Shown piece after piece: positions 21,457 to 31,273 of a DNA stretch of 48,152 nucleotides. The translations under genes were made by a program, and so were the position numbers. The stretch is from a virus, in IMG/VR virus record IMGVR_UViG_3300007346_000045, positions 1-48,152 of that record; one strand, 5' to 3'. Under the pieces are notes generated by a model. It was not told where the DNA came from, searched no databases, and was given only the letters and a program-made list of their open reading frames with translations. The first letter of the stretch is position 1, and the number at the start of each line of letters is the position of its first letter.

Positions 21457-21720
21457 GTGTTCCAATACAGCAAAAAGCGAGTTCACAAGGATGTTCCAGC
21501 TTGGGATATTTTTTACGGCGACAAGCGTTGTGGCTTGCTCACAGCATTTCCTCTGGACGGCCCAACGGCTACTATAAAGGTTGAACAGAATGTTAAAAGC
21601 GATATGAAGGCGATCGTAGAGCGCACGGTTGACGCCTCTACAGTCAATATGTGCTTTAACAGGGCTACAGAGTTGCACCAAGAAATGATTGAACATATAG
21701 TCATGGAGCTTTATTCGTGA
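21457..21720 (+). CDS. Hypothetical accessory protein (87 aa)
   Basis: 87 residues starting at GTG 21457 with TAAGGAGACAGACA upstream. Alpha/beta-looking (VPAWDIFYGDKRCGLLTAF, PTATIKVEQNVKS, then a C-terminal helix AIVERTVDASTVNM...ELHQEMIEHIVMEL). I do not recognise a family. It is just 12 bases before the Mu F-like head gene. Confidence 0.6.
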   Translation: MFQYSKKRVHKDVPAWDIFYGDKRCGLLTAFPLDGPTATIKVEQNVKSDMKAIVERTVDASTVNMCFNRATELHQEMIEHIVMELYS

Positions 21721-21732
21721 TACATCAATCAT

Positions 21733-22515
21733 ATGAACATACCAGTTTTTATCAAAGCCGAGGGTCGCAGACGATTAAACATTGCGAGAGAGCTTGGTGA
21801 AATAAACAGGCTTCGGCTGTCTTATGAAAAGTCTCTTGGCACCGCGATGCTTGCGGTCTTTGCAAAAGCTGGACAGCAAGCGGCAAATAATTTTGAACGC
21901 TTCAACAGCTTTACAATGAGAGACCTTCAACACGAGGCCGATGTTGAAAGGGTTCTTCGCGCACATTACGCAAGCGTCATTACTACTTTCAGCAATAGGG
22001 TTTATGACAATACAAAGCGCACGGCGTTTGAGCTTTTGATTGATCAATACATCTTGTTATATGGGGCAAACCGCATAACAGGAATAAGCAACACTACAGC
22101 TAATATTATCAGGGGTGCCATATTCGCAGGGGAAGCAGACGCGCTTGGAGTAGCCGCGATTGCTAGTTTGATCAGGGAACGCACAGGCGGCGCAATGGGG
22201 CGATCTAGGGCGGCTACAATAGCGCGAACAGAAACGCATGGCGCTGCATCATGGGCTACCCATACAGCGATACAAGATCAGCCTCTTAGATATAACAAGC
22301 AATGGGCTGCGGTATCAGATAGCCGCTCAAGGTCGCACCATGCGGTAATGAATGGTGTGCAAGTAGGACCAGACGAGGATTTTATAGTGCGTTACAATGG
22401 CGTTGAATATCGCATGTCGCATACGCATGATCCAAGAGGCGGTCCAGCGAACAATGTAAATTGCAGATGTGCAACTCTTTATGTTGCGGATGAGGACGAA
22501 ATCTTTAGGGATTAA
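21733..22515 (+). CDS. Minor head protein, phage Mu F-like
   Basis: 260 residues. The C-terminal 120 residues are a Mu F/SPP1 gp7-type domain: ARTETHGAASWA, KQWAAVSDSRSRSHHAVMNG, and the ending HTHDPRGGPANNVNCRC with its paired cysteines. Such proteins bind portal and are ejected or act in early head assembly. The helical N-terminus (INRLRLSYEKSLGTAML) would contact portal. The gene follows the accessory island but belongs to the head group. Confidence 0.9.
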   Translation: MNIPVFIKAEGRRRLNIARELGEINRLRLSYEKSLGTAMLAVFAKAGQQAANNFERFNSFTMRDLQHEADVERVLRAHYASVITTFSNRVYDNTKRTAFELLIDQYILLYGANRITGISNTTANIIRGAIFAGEADALGVAAIASLIRERTGGAMGRSRAATIARTETHGAASWATHTAIQDQPLRYNKQWAAVSDSRSRSHHAVMNGVQVGPDEDFIVRYNGVEYRMSHTHDPRGGPANNVNCRCATLYVADEDEIFRD

Positions 22516-22573
22516 CATATACTTCAAAAACCACTATTAGTATGTTACATTAGCTTAAACAACGAGGTCTAGT

Positions 22574-23425
22574 ATGCCATTGCCACAGCCAAACTTGGGT
22601 GAAGATCGGGATGACTTTATGTCCAGATGTATGGGCGATGAAAAGGTAAGAGACGAATTTCCAGATAGTAATCAAAGGGTTGCTGTTTGTAATTCCCAGT
22701 ACGAGGGCGCAAAGATGGTAAATGACAATACAGTTGATTGCGATGAAATGGAAGCAATTGACGAAACAAAATCAGAAACAATAGATATTGCGTTTGAGTA
22801 TAAAGCGCATGATGACGCAGAGGAAAAGGGCGTATTTACTGGATATGGCTCAATTTTTGGCAACAAAGACCTTGGAAATGACATTGTTGTCGAGGGTGCT
22901 TTTGCTTCGTCAATTGGCAAAAAGGGCGCAAAAGCTGTCAAAATGCTTTACCAGCACCGTCAAGATGAACCAATTGGCGTTTTTGATGAAATCATAGAGG
23001 ACCGCCGTGGCCTTAAAGTAAAGGGTCGTCTTGCTATGGGAACGCAGCGCGGACGCGAAGTTTATGAGCTTATGAAGATGGGTGCGCTTGATGGCCTTTC
23101 AATCGGCTATCGCGTAGACCCAAAGGGGGTTGAATATGATGAGAAGCGTAAAAGGCGCTATCTAAAATCTGTTGACCTAATGGAGATTTCCGCAGTCACT
23201 TTCCCCATGAACCCCCGTGCACGGGTTCAGGCAGTAAAGGGTGCGGAACGCACGGTGCGTGAATGGGAGGAACTTCTGCGGGATGCAGGTAGCCTATCGC
23301 GCAACGAGGCAAAGGTCGCCGCATCTGCGGTCGCCGTGGCACTGGAACAGCGGGATGCTGTAAAAGAGGAGACGCCAGAAGTCCTTGAAGCGATTAGTCG
23401 CTTTACAAACATCCTTAAATCCTAA
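22574..23425 (+). CDS. Prohead protease, HK97 (peptidase U35) type
   Basis: 283 residues. The serine protease core occupies residues 70-215: IAFEYKAHD...FTGYGSIFGN, H128 in LYQHRQDEPIG, S176 in DGLSIGYRV, and VDLMEISAVTFPMNP. The first 45 residues (PLPQPNLGEDRDDFMSRCMGDEKV, QRVAVCNSQ) form an extra Cys-containing segment found in several phage proteases. The protease cleaves the N-terminal delta domain of the capsid protein and itself in the prohead. Next gene is the capsid, as expected. Confidence 0.93.
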   Translation: MPLPQPNLGEDRDDFMSRCMGDEKVRDEFPDSNQRVAVCNSQYEGAKMVNDNTVDCDEMEAIDETKSETIDIAFEYKAHDDAEEKGVFTGYGSIFGNKDLGNDIVVEGAFASSIGKKGAKAVKMLYQHRQDEPIGVFDEIIEDRRGLKVKGRLAMGTQRGREVYELMKMGALDGLSIGYRVDPKGVEYDEKRKRRYLKSVDLMEISAVTFPMNPRARVQAVKGAERTVREWEELLRDAGSLSRNEAKVAASAVAVALEQRDAVKEETPEVLEAISRFTNILKS

Positions 23426-23441
23426 TCAACGGAGTGATCAA

Positions 23442-24656
23442 ATGGAAGATCAGGTAAAAGTAGCCGTTGACGCAATGGCGGGTGCCTTTGAAGAGTTCAA
23501 AAAGGTAAACGATGCGCGTCTAGCGGAAATTGAAGCCAAGGGTTCATCTGACCCTGTAACAGAGGAAAAGCTTGCGAAAATCGAAGCTGACCTTGACCGT
23601 TACGAAGCCATTAACCAAAAGCTGGTGCAGCAAGAGAAAGCCAGCGAAAACTTTGGTGAAAAGCTTGGCGAAATCGAAAAGATGTTGAGACGCCCTGCAA
23701 ACGCAATGGAAGCCAAAGAAGTCGACATTAGCCTCAAGGCTTGGGACAGCTTCATGCGCAAGGGTGAGCAAGGTATGGACGAAATGGAGCTTAAAGCTCT
23801 TACAGTCGGTACTGCGGCAACTGCGGGTAACTTGGCACCAGCCGAGTACGTTGAAGAGCTTGTAAAAGTAATTACAGAGATTTCTCCTGTTCGTTCTGTT
23901 GCGCGTGTTCGCCAGACATCAAACAAGGAAATCGAAGTTCCAAGCAAAACAGCGACTTTCGCGGCGGCATGGACAGCTGAAACTGGATCACGTACAGAGA
24001 CAACTGGTTATACCACTTCTCTGAATACGATCCCAACCCATGAGCTTTACGCTCTGGTTGATATTTCAAGTGCATTGCTTGAAGACAGCGTGTTTGATCT
24101 TGAAGCGGAAATGAACCAAGAGTTTGCAGAGCAATTTGCAAAAGCGGAAGGTGCAGCGTTTATTTCTGGAAACGGAACCAACAAGCCAACAGGTATTACC
24201 AACGGCACAACGGTTTCATCAACAACGGCGGCGGGTGCAGCGGCAATTACTACCGATGACTTGATGGATTTGGTTCACGACCTCAAATCAGACTATGCCC
24301 GTGCAGCTTCATTTATGATGAACCGCTCTACACTTGGTGCAATCCGTAAGCTGAAAGATACTGCTGGTCAGTACATCTTCCAGACAGGGTTCTCAGGTCA
24401 GTCTGGTTTGCCAAACACAATCTTGGGCCATCCATATGTAGAGGCGCTTGATGTTGCGGATATTGGCACAGGAAACAAATCTGTAATCTTCGGTGATTAT
24501 CGCCGTGGCTTTATGATTGTTGATCGTGTTGCGCTTTCTGTTCTGCGCGATCCATACTCACAAGCCTCATCGGGTAACGTGCGTTACATTGCACGCCGCC
24601 GCGTAGGTGGTGAAGTAGTGCTTGCAGAGGCAATGCGCGTTCTTGAACATCCGTAA
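23442..24656 (+). CDS. Major capsid protein, HK97 fold
   Basis: 404 residues from ATG 23442 (GGAGTGATCAA upstream). The first ~105 residues are a charged coiled-coil delta domain (DARLAEIEAKGSSD, KLAKIEADLDRYEAINQKL) to be removed by the protease. The mature part starts in the ...GTAATAGNLAPAEYVEEL region and shows typical HK97 pieces: ISPVRSVARVRQTSNKEIEVP, TAETGSRTETT, VDISSALLEDSVFDLEAEM, FISGNGTNKPTGI, SFMMNRSTLGAIRKLKD. Isopeptide cross-linking residues cannot be judged from sequence alone. Confidence 0.95.
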   Translation: MEDQVKVAVDAMAGAFEEFKKVNDARLAEIEAKGSSDPVTEEKLAKIEADLDRYEAINQKLVQQEKASENFGEKLGEIEKMLRRPANAMEAKEVDISLKAWDSFMRKGEQGMDEMELKALTVGTAATAGNLAPAEYVEELVKVITEISPVRSVARVRQTSNKEIEVPSKTATFAAAWTAETGSRTETTGYTTSLNTIPTHELYALVDISSALLEDSVFDLEAEMNQEFAEQFAKAEGAAFISGNGTNKPTGITNGTTVSSTTAAGAAAITTDDLMDLVHDLKSDYARAASFMMNRSTLGAIRKLKDTAGQYIFQTGFSGQSGLPNTILGHPYVEALDVADIGTGNKSVIFGDYRRGFMIVDRVALSVLRDPYSQASSGNVRYIARRRVGGEVVLAEAMRVLEHP

Positions 24657-24665
24657 AAATTGAAC

Positions 24666-24683
24666 GGGGGGCTTCGGCCCCCC
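24666..24683 (+). terminator. GC hairpin with UUCG tetraloop after the capsid gene
   Basis: GGGGGGC/GCCCCCC with a TTCG loop, a very stable 7-bp stem just after the capsid stop. Only two Ts follow, so it is more likely an mRNA 3'-end stabiliser or partial terminator that raises capsid relative to downstream expression. Confidence 0.55.
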
Positions 24684-24704
24684 CTTCACCTCTGGGAGTA
24701 GCAC

Positions 24705-25022
24705 ATGAAGATAATGATGGTTAAGACCGCAAGTGGAAAAGCCCGTGAAGATGGTGCTGTGTCAATGAAGTATCTTGCGGGTACCCAATACGAAGCTACC
24801 GAAAAATGGCAAGAGAAGGTATTCTCTACTTTAGTATCTCTTGGATTTGCAAACGAAATCGGTGGCAACGCAGGGCCGACAGAAACAAAGAGAAAACGTG
24901 CTAGAGATGCAAAAGGTAAATTGAAGGCTGATGACCCTAGCACTCCTGATGTGAATGAAGCATGGGAAGAACCCACGCCGCCAAAGAAAAAGCGCGGACG
25001 TCCCCCGAAAGTAAAAAAATAG
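24705..25022 (+). CDS. Small protein with C-terminal AT-hook-like motif
   Basis: 105 residues. N-terminal part (MKIMMVKTASGKAR...YLAGTQYEATEKWQEKV) resembles short proteins encoded after capsid genes in many phages. The C-terminal 45 residues are disordered and basic, ending PPKKKRGRPPKVKK: RGRPPK is an AT-hook-like DNA-binding core. It could bind packaged DNA inside the head; inferred. Confidence 0.6.
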   Translation: MKIMMVKTASGKAREDGAVSMKYLAGTQYEATEKWQEKVFSTLVSLGFANEIGGNAGPTETKRKRARDAKGKLKADDPSTPDVNEAWEEPTPPKKKRGRPPKVKK

Positions 25023-25037
25023 ACAAGGCTCTAATCG

Positions 25038-25066
25038 TTGAGTGTGATCATTGTTTGTGCTAAGTT
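25038..25066 (+). promoter_or_regulatory. Rightward promoter, TAAGTT class
   Basis: TTGAGT (25038-25043), 17-base spacer, TAAGTT (25061-25066), with TTTGTGC directly upstream of the -10 as at 20858-20886 (TTTTGTGGA). Would drive the 25103 gene and the fibre region. Confidence 0.55.
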
Positions 25067-25102
25067 CATGGTGCATATGCAACAATCAACGGAGGGCCGA
25101 AA

Positions 25103-25474
25103 ATGGCAACCTTAAATGATCGCGTCTTTGATAGTGGCCTATCGGTTCTGGACACTGAAGCCTCTCGCATCGACGTAACTTCTCAAGAAGCCACTACTTA
25201 CACAGAAGCTACTTCCACGTACACTCTTGGAAATTCAACTTCTCTTTCTATTGCTGCACCAAGCGATAGAACGGGCGGGGGGCGCAAAGTGACGGTGGCG
25301 GCTATTACTGATGGATCAATCAGTGCTACTGGAACAGCCACACATTACGCGATTACTGACACAAGCAACTCACGCCTCTTGGCAACGGGAACGCTTACAG
25401 CGTCACAGGCAGTTACCTCTGGCAACACCTTTACTCTAGCAACATTTGATATTGGTATCCCTGATCCAGCATAA
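25103..25474 (+). CDS. Conserved marine-phage structural protein (MATLNDRV family)
   Basis: 123 residues: MATLNDRVFDSGLSVLDTEASR, ATTYTEATSTYTLGNSTSLSI, and a strand-rich end. I recognise the pattern from phages of marine Alphaproteobacteria, where it follows the capsid region; it is probably a decoration or head-associated virion protein. Function not proven. Strong Shine-Dalgarno (CGGAGGGCC). Confidence 0.7.
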   Translation: MATLNDRVFDSGLSVLDTEASRIDVTSQEATTYTEATSTYTLGNSTSLSIAAPSDRTGGGRKVTVAAITDGSISATGTATHYAITDTSNSRLLATGTLTASQAVTSGNTFTLATFDIGIPDPA

Positions 25475-25506
25475 TTTGCTAGTAATTTAAAATAGGAGAA
25501 CTCGCT

Positions 25507-28500
25507 ATGGCGAAAAAAGTGTTCGTGAATAGAGCCAAAATGTCCACAGCGACTACAGGCACATCGACAATTACCTTAGGGTCAGCCGTAGCGGGTTATC
25601 AAACATTTGAAGAAGCAGGGGTCGTAAACGGAGATGAGGTCCGTTACGTCATTGAGGATGGCGACAACTGGGAAATTGGCACTGGCACATACACAAGTTC
25701 GGGTACTTCACTTTCCAGAACAGTTTTGGAAAGCAATAATGCTGATAGCGCAATAAGCCTGTCAGGAACAGCCTATGTATTTATTACCTCTGCGGCTGAT
25801 GATTTCGTCCAGTTAGATGGCGATACAATGACGGGCGATCTTGGGTTGACTGACAACTCAAAGCTTTCAATCGGTACTGATAATGATCTTGAAATCGTTC
25901 ATAACGGAACGAACACTATAATTAATGAGCGTGGCACAGGTTCCTTAAAGTTCCAAGTTGGTGGGACAGATGTTGCGACAGTAACCAGTAGCGGGTTTAC
26001 AACTAATGTTACGGGTAATGTTACGGGTAACTTAACGGGGGATGTTAAGGCAACTAATGGCACATCTGTATTGGACAGCGGTACTGATGGAACAGATGCG
26101 ACCTTTACTGGAAGCGTTACTGGTAATGTTACTGGTAATTTAACAGGGGATGTTACTGGAAATGCAGATACCGCCTCTGCCCTTGAGACAGGGCGTACAA
26201 TTAGCCTAACGGGTGATGTTAGTGGCAGCACCACATTTGACGGTTCAGCTAATGTCAGCATCACTGCAACGGTTGCAGACGATAGCCATGACCACACTAA
26301 TGCGACTACAAGCGCAGATGGCTTCATGTCCGCATCTGACAAAACGAAGCTTGATGGGGTTGAGGCAAACGCTACAGCGGATCAAACAGCCAGTGAGATA
26401 TTGACCGCCATTAAAACAGTTGATGGCTCTGGTTCAGGGTTAGATGCAGACCTTCTTGATGGTAATCAAGCAAGTGCGTTTGCTACTTCAAGCCATAACC
26501 ACACTCTGGATAGCCTTTCCAATGTTACTATTACATCGAATAGTTCGGGTGAAATCCTAAAATGGAATGGAACCGCGTGGGTAAACAATACTCTTGAAGA
26601 GGTAGGGGCGCTTACTGCGAACCAAACAATCACACTGAGCGGAGATGTAAGCGGTTCTGGGACCACATCTATTAGCGTGACTGTGGCGGATGATAGCCAT
26701 AACCACGTCATTTCAAATGTCGATGGACTGCAAACATCTCTGAACAGTAAGTTAAGTCTCAGCGGCGGGACAATGACGGGTACTCTGACCTTGAATGCTG
26801 ATCCTACTTCTAATTTACACGCTGCGACGAAAGAATATGTGGATACAATTGCTGCGGCGGGTATTCATTACCATGATCCAGTTAGGGTTGAAGCACCAAG
26901 CAATCTCAACGCTACATACAACAACGGCTCATCTGGTGTGGGTGCCACTCTTACAAATGCAGGGACCAATGCGGCTATAAGCATTGATGGGGTTTCTCTA
27001 AGCCTCAATGATCGTGTGTTGGTCTATAATCAAACAAACTCAGCGCACAATGGGATTTATTACGTTTCAACTGTTGGGGATGGCTCAACCGCTTGGGTTC
27101 TTACCCGTGCTACGGATGCAGATAGCTATGGTGCTTCTGACAAGGATGCTCTTGGTGAGGGCGATGCGTTCTTTGTAAAGGAAGGTAGTACTGGCGCGGG
27201 TGAACTCTATGTAATGAACCAAACTGGTGCGATTACCTTTGGCACAACAGCGATTACATTCACAGTTGTTGCTGAAACGGCGGTCTATACCGCTGGAACT
27301 GGCATCACTTTGACAGGAACTCAATTCTCTATTGGTCAAGATGTTGCTACCACAGCAAGCCCAAGTTTTGCGGGAGCAACCTTTACGGGTGATGTAACTT
27401 TTTCAGGCAGTGTTTATGACGTTGTTTGGGATAATTCTACTAATTCCTTAGAATTTCCAGATAACGCACAGATAAGACTTGGTTCATCTTCTGATTTTAC
27501 ACTATATCATTCAACTAATAATTTTATAGATATTTATACGGGTAATCTCTATATAAGGCAATTTGGTAATGATTTAGATGTTCTTATTCAAAGTGATAAT
27601 GGCTCTGGCGGTACTACAAATTATTTTATTGCAGATGGATCAACAGGCGAAGTTCAGCTATATCATTATGGGAGCCAGAAGCTTGCGACAAAGACAGGCG
27701 GTGTCGAAGTAACAGGAACAGTAACCGCAACCGCATTCTCAGGGGATGGCTCTTCCCTTACGGGTATCTCTACTGATTTGGTAGGTGACACCACACCTCA
27801 ACTTGGCGGGACACTTGATACCAATGGCAATTTAATTCAATTTGGAGACAGTGGTAGTGCAACTGATGATAGGCTGCAATTTGGTGCTTCCCAAGACCTA
27901 GAAATTTATCATGATGGAAGCCACACGCGCCTTGTAAAAAGTGGTGATGGAAAACTCATAGTATCGTCTGGCGCTAATAACAATATCGACATTAATGCAG
28001 GGACAGGCGGGAATACTATTGAGTTGATAGCATCAACGGGGCAGGTAAAGCTATATTATGGGGGTTCAAAAAAGTTTGAAACAACATCAACTGGCGCACT
28101 GGTTACGGGGCAGCTTGACGTAGGTGATATTAGTATTGACGAAAGTACAATAAGTGACGCAACTGGTGCCTTAACAATAGATGTCGCCACCGAAATCATT
28201 TTAGATGCAGACGATTTTGGCAAAGTTCAGTTTTATGACGGTGGAACGCATTACGGAACTTTTCGAAGAAACGGCAGTGATGTAGAAATAAAAACTATTA
28301 TATCAGATGCAGATATAAAGTTTATTGGTGTTGATGGTGGTGGTGCAGTTACCGCCCTTACCCTTGATATGTCTGATGCTGGTACAGCTATCTTCAACCA
28401 TGACATATCATTGCCCGACAATGGTAAGGTTAAAATTGGGTCTTCAGATGATCTGCAACTTTACCACAATACAGCTACAAGTTTTATAGATAATTATGTA

Positions 28501-29964
28501 GGTAATTTAGATATAAGAAACTTTTCAGACGATGCAAATGTTCGTATTCAAAGTGATAATGGCTCTGGTGGCACTGCAACATACCTTACAGCAAATGGGT
28601 CAACTGGAGAAGTTCAGCTATACCATTACGGATCAGAAAAACTTGCAACGAAAAGCACAGGTATTGATGTTACTGGCAACATAACAGTATCAGGCACCGT
28701 TGATGGTCGTGATGTTGCTACTGATGGCACTAAACTTGATACTATTGCAACAAACGCAGATGTCACGCCTTCTTGGGTTCCAGCAAGTGATCCCAGCTAT
28801 TTAACTGCACACCCAAGCATCACGGCGGCTTCAAGCGTTGACAATACTGGCGCGGCTGTAATCCAAGACGTAACGCTAGATACCAATGGTCACGTCACTG
28901 GGCTTGCCTCTAAGACACTTAGCTATACAGATGTAGGCGCTGCGGCTTCTAGCCACACGCACACATCAAGTCAAATCACTGACTTCCAAGAGGCTGTTGA
29001 AGACAGAATTGGTGCGGCTATTACCGCAGGTTCAAACATTACAGTCAGCTATAATGACACTACTGGGGAAACAACAATTGCCGCAACCGATACGAACACC
29101 ACATATTCGGCTGGTTCTGGTATAGACCTTACTGGGACAACATTCAGCCATTCGGACACGTCCTCTCAAGCCTCTGTAAGCAATGCAGGGCGCACATACA
29201 TCCAAAGCATAACATTGGACACATATGGGCATATTACTTCTATCTCAAGCGGGACTGAGACTGTTGTAAACACTGATACAAACACCACAAGCCTAGCGAT
29301 TGAAAATGGAAGTGGCGCATCGCAATTTACTGTAACGGATACGGTAGGATTGGAATTTGCTGCGAGTGGCGCGACATCAGTTGCTTTCGATAGCACCAAT
29401 AAACGGGTTACATTTTCAAGCACAGATACCAATACAACTTATGGTGCTGGCAGCGGGCTTACCCTTTCAAGCACTACCTTCAGCGTAAACGCGGATCAGA
29501 GGTCCGTAATTACACAAATCGGTCAAGATACAAACGATTACATTTCTGTTGGTACAACCAATATTGATTTTGTGCTTGATGGGAATGTTGATGCGCGTAT
29601 TGAAAACGATGGTGACTTCCATGCAGATGGAAACGTCATAGCGTATTCAACCACTATCTCTGATCCACGCCTCAAAGAAAACATAAAGCCTGTAACAAAT
29701 GGGCTTGAGAAGGTCATGCAGCTTAATGGCTACACCTTCGATTACAAGGCTGATGGGGTATCAAGCGCGGGTGTTATGTCCCCAGAGGTCGCAAAGGTTC
29801 TGCCTTCTGCTATTAAGAAGTCAAAGCTGAAACTGAAAATGGGCGATGATAACGAAACTGAATATGATATTGTTCAGTATGATCAGCTTACAGCTTTGCT
29901 CATCGAAGCTATCAAAGACTTAAAAGCAGAAATTGAGGAACTAAAAAATGGCTCTCACAAGTAG
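25507..29964 (+). CDS. Long tail fibre with C-terminal S74 intramolecular chaperone
   Basis: A 1485-residue fibre. The N-terminus (MAKKVFVNRAKMST...) likely attaches to the virion; then come low-complexity VTGNVTGNLTGDV repeats, and two long similar blocks about 320 residues apart (SSSDFTLYH..., GTTNYFIADGSTGEVQLYHYG and SSDDLQLYH..., GTATYLTANGSTGEVQLYHYG), suggesting a duplicated beta-helical shaft. The end carries the S74 chaperone: SDPRLKENI at 1385-1393, the autocleavage Ser being 1385, then NGYTFDYKADG and a coiled-coil. About 101 residues would be released. Needed for trimer folding; the receptor is unknown. Confidence 0.88.
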   Translation: MAKKVFVNRAKMSTATTGTSTITLGSAVAGYQTFEEAGVVNGDEVRYVIEDGDNWEIGTGTYTSSGTSLSRTVLESNNADSAISLSGTAYVFITSAADDFVQLDGDTMTGDLGLTDNSKLSIGTDNDLEIVHNGTNTIINERGTGSLKFQVGGTDVATVTSSGFTTNVTGNVTGNLTGDVKATNGTSVLDSGTDGTDATFTGSVTGNVTGNLTGDVTGNADTASALETGRTISLTGDVSGSTTFDGSANVSITATVADDSHDHTNATTSADGFMSASDKTKLDGVEANATADQTASEILTAIKTVDGSGSGLDADLLDGNQASAFATSSHNHTLDSLSNVTITSNSSGEILKWNGTAWVNNTLEEVGALTANQTITLSGDVSGSGTTSISVTVADDSHNHVISNVDGLQTSLNSKLSLSGGTMTGTLTLNADPTSNLHAATKEYVDTIAAAGIHYHDPVRVEAPSNLNATYNNGSSGVGATLTNAGTNAAISIDGVSLSLNDRVLVYNQTNSAHNGIYYVSTVGDGSTAWVLTRATDADSYGASDKDALGEGDAFFVKEGSTGAGELYVMNQTGAITFGTTAITFTVVAETAVYTAGTGITLTGTQFSIGQDVATTASPSFAGATFTGDVTFSGSVYDVVWDNSTNSLEFPDNAQIRLGSSSDFTLYHSTNNFIDIYTGNLYIRQFGNDLDVLIQSDNGSGGTTNYFIADGSTGEVQLYHYGSQKLATKTGGVEVTGTVTATAFSGDGSSLTGISTDLVGDTTPQLGGTLDTNGNLIQFGDSGSATDDRLQFGASQDLEIYHDGSHTRLVKSGDGKLIVSSGANNNIDINAGTGGNTIELIASTGQVKLYYGGSKKFETTSTGALVTGQLDVGDISIDESTISDATGALTIDVATEIILDADDFGKVQFYDGGTHYGTFRRNGSDVEIKTIISDADIKFIGVDGGGAVTALTLDMSDAGTAIFNHDISLPDNGKVKIGSSDDLQLYHNTATSFIDNYVGNLDIRNFSDDANVRIQSDNGSGGTATYLTANGSTGEVQLYHYGSEKLATKSTGIDVTGNITVSGTVDGRDVATDGTKLDTIATNADVTPSWVPASDPSYLTAHPSITAASSVDNTGAAVIQDVTLDTNGHVTGLASKTLSYTDVGAAASSHTHTSSQITDFQEAVEDRIGAAITAGSNITVSYNDTTGETTIAATDTNTTYSAGSGIDLTGTTFSHSDTSSQASVSNAGRTYIQSITLDTYGHITSISSGTETVVNTDTNTTSLAIENGSGASQFTVTDTVGLEFAASGATSVAFDSTNKRVTFSSTDTNTTYGAGSGLTLSSTTFSVNADQRSVITQIGQDTNDYISVGTTNIDFVLDGNVDARIENDGDFHADGNVIAYSTTISDPRLKENIKPVTNGLEKVMQLNGYTFDYKADGVSSAGVMSPEVAKVLPSAIKKSKLKLKMGDDNETEYDIVQYDQLTALLIEAIKDLKAEIEELKNGSHK
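27580..28680 (+). repeat. Internal duplication within the tail fibre gene
   Basis: Exact string TATTCAAAGTGATAATGGCT with flanking similarity occurs near 27585 and 28545, 960 bases apart, and similarity continues into AGTTCAGCTATA. The two blocks encode about 60 near-identical residues each, a duplication of a shaft unit. Confidence 0.65.
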
Positions 29965-31273
29965 CGGTCAAATTGATCTCAACGCAATGCATGTCGAAGC
30001 GGGGGGCACTACTGGTACCGAATGCACTTTGAACGATGCAGATATTCGCGGCTTAATCAGCAAGGGCGCGGGGGCGCAGAACGCATTCAACGAATATTAC
30101 GGGGCAAGTTCTTCAGCTACGCCACAAAACATTTCAAGTACCTCATCAATAAATGGAACCACTATTAATGGTTTCATGGCTATATATGCACATGATAATG
30201 GCGACTTTCAGTTACATTTTAGATATGATGGATTAAATTATAATACTCGCGCTATGTCGACAAATGATGGTGCTAGTTGGAGTACAACCGCCCAAACAGG
30301 CCCAAGTGGAAGTAACACGACTAATGTACCGCTAACAGTTTTTACCAATGCCAATAGGACGTTTTTACCATTTGGCAGTGCAGGGGGGCTTTACGCTCAG
30401 TATCAATCAGGAAAATTTTCCAATATGTCTTTTTGGATTTTGACTGATAATGGCCATGACCTTCAAATACCTAATAGTCAGAATTATGGAGTACAAGTAT
30501 TTCAACTAGGCAGGGATCAAAACAATAAAACAGGTCAAATTATTGCTGTAGGATCATCCCAAAATGGTTGGCAGTGGAACGGGTCGTATTCATCTACCGC
30601 AGTAGCAAGTTCGAATGTAACCAGTTTCCCAATGCCATCAACCTCAATTGGTTATGCTTACTCAAGACCTTGGAAAAAAGGCAGTAATCTTTTCATTGTA
30701 GGAAGGGGTGGTAGTAATTCAACTCAAGACCCAATTGTTTCACTTTATTCTTCAAATAGTGGATCAAGTTATTCGGCAACCACAATTAGAACTCTAAATA
30801 CCAGCACTGAGGCCAATCAAAACTTATGGATACAGGGTTACGCGGTAGATGAAGCAAATGATGATTTTTATTGTTTAATACGCGTAACCCTGAATACTGG
30901 AGGAAGTAGAGATCATATGTACAAAACAACCGCCTCTAATGCTGGCGCAAGTTGGACGCAAGTAAGTAGTGATATTTTAGATGATTGTTTTGGCAGAACA
31001 AATACTAATGATGTTGGCACTGTGAGTGATTTTGATGTTTACGGTGGTTGTTTCTGTGTAGCATGGACAAATGTTTCGGGAACTAGTGCAAACTATTCTT
31101 CTGGTTCATCTGTTTATAGTTTGCGTGATGGTGGATGGGGTAGTTCTAGTTGGGTCAATCACTTAGTAACGCTTTCTACCCGACAAACTAATCAGGGGAT
31201 CAAGAAGGTAGCAATAAATAGCAACAAAAAAGCCATTGCGCTAGAGCTTCATACATTGAGGAGATTTTATTAA
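29948..31273 (+). CDS. Putative receptor-binding protein with Asp-box (BNR-like) repeats
   Basis: 441 residues. The N-terminal 50 residues (SSGQIDLNAMHVEAGG...NDADIRGLI...NEYYGASS) are an anchor module like that of the 44684 adhesin. The rest is beta-rich and contains three Asp-box-like repeats (STNDGASWS, SSNSGSSYS, SNAGASWTQ), the signature of sialidase-type beta-propellers. It may bind or cut a surface sugar; no catalytic triad can be assigned. Start overlaps the fibre stop by 17 bases. Interpretation is moderate. Confidence 0.65.
   Translation: MALTSSGQIDLNAMHVEAGGTTGTECTLNDADIRGLISKGAGAQNAFNEYYGASSSATPQNISSTSSINGTTINGFMAIYAHDNGDFQLHFRYDGLNYNTRAMSTNDGASWSTTAQTGPSGSNTTNVPLTVFTNANRTFLPFGSAGGLYAQYQSGKFSNMSFWILTDNGHDLQIPNSQNYGVQVFQLGRDQNNKTGQIIAVGSSQNGWQWNGSYSSTAVASSNVTSFPMPSTSIGYAYSRPWKKGSNLFIVGRGGSNSTQDPIVSLYSSNSGSSYSATTIRTLNTSTEANQNLWIQGYAVDEANDDFYCLIRVTLNTGGSRDHMYKTTASNAGASWTQVSSDILDDCFGRTNTNDVGTVSDFDVYGGCFCVAWTNVSGTSANYSSGSSVYSLRDGGWGSSSWVNHLVTLSTRQTNQGIKKVAINSNKKAIALELHTLRRFY

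Noticed and set aside
25899-26342. Long antisense frame in the fibre gene
   Set aside because: It is a shadow of the repetitive VTGN/LTGD coding sequence on the plus strand, with Val/Pro/Leu bias and no ribosome-binding site.
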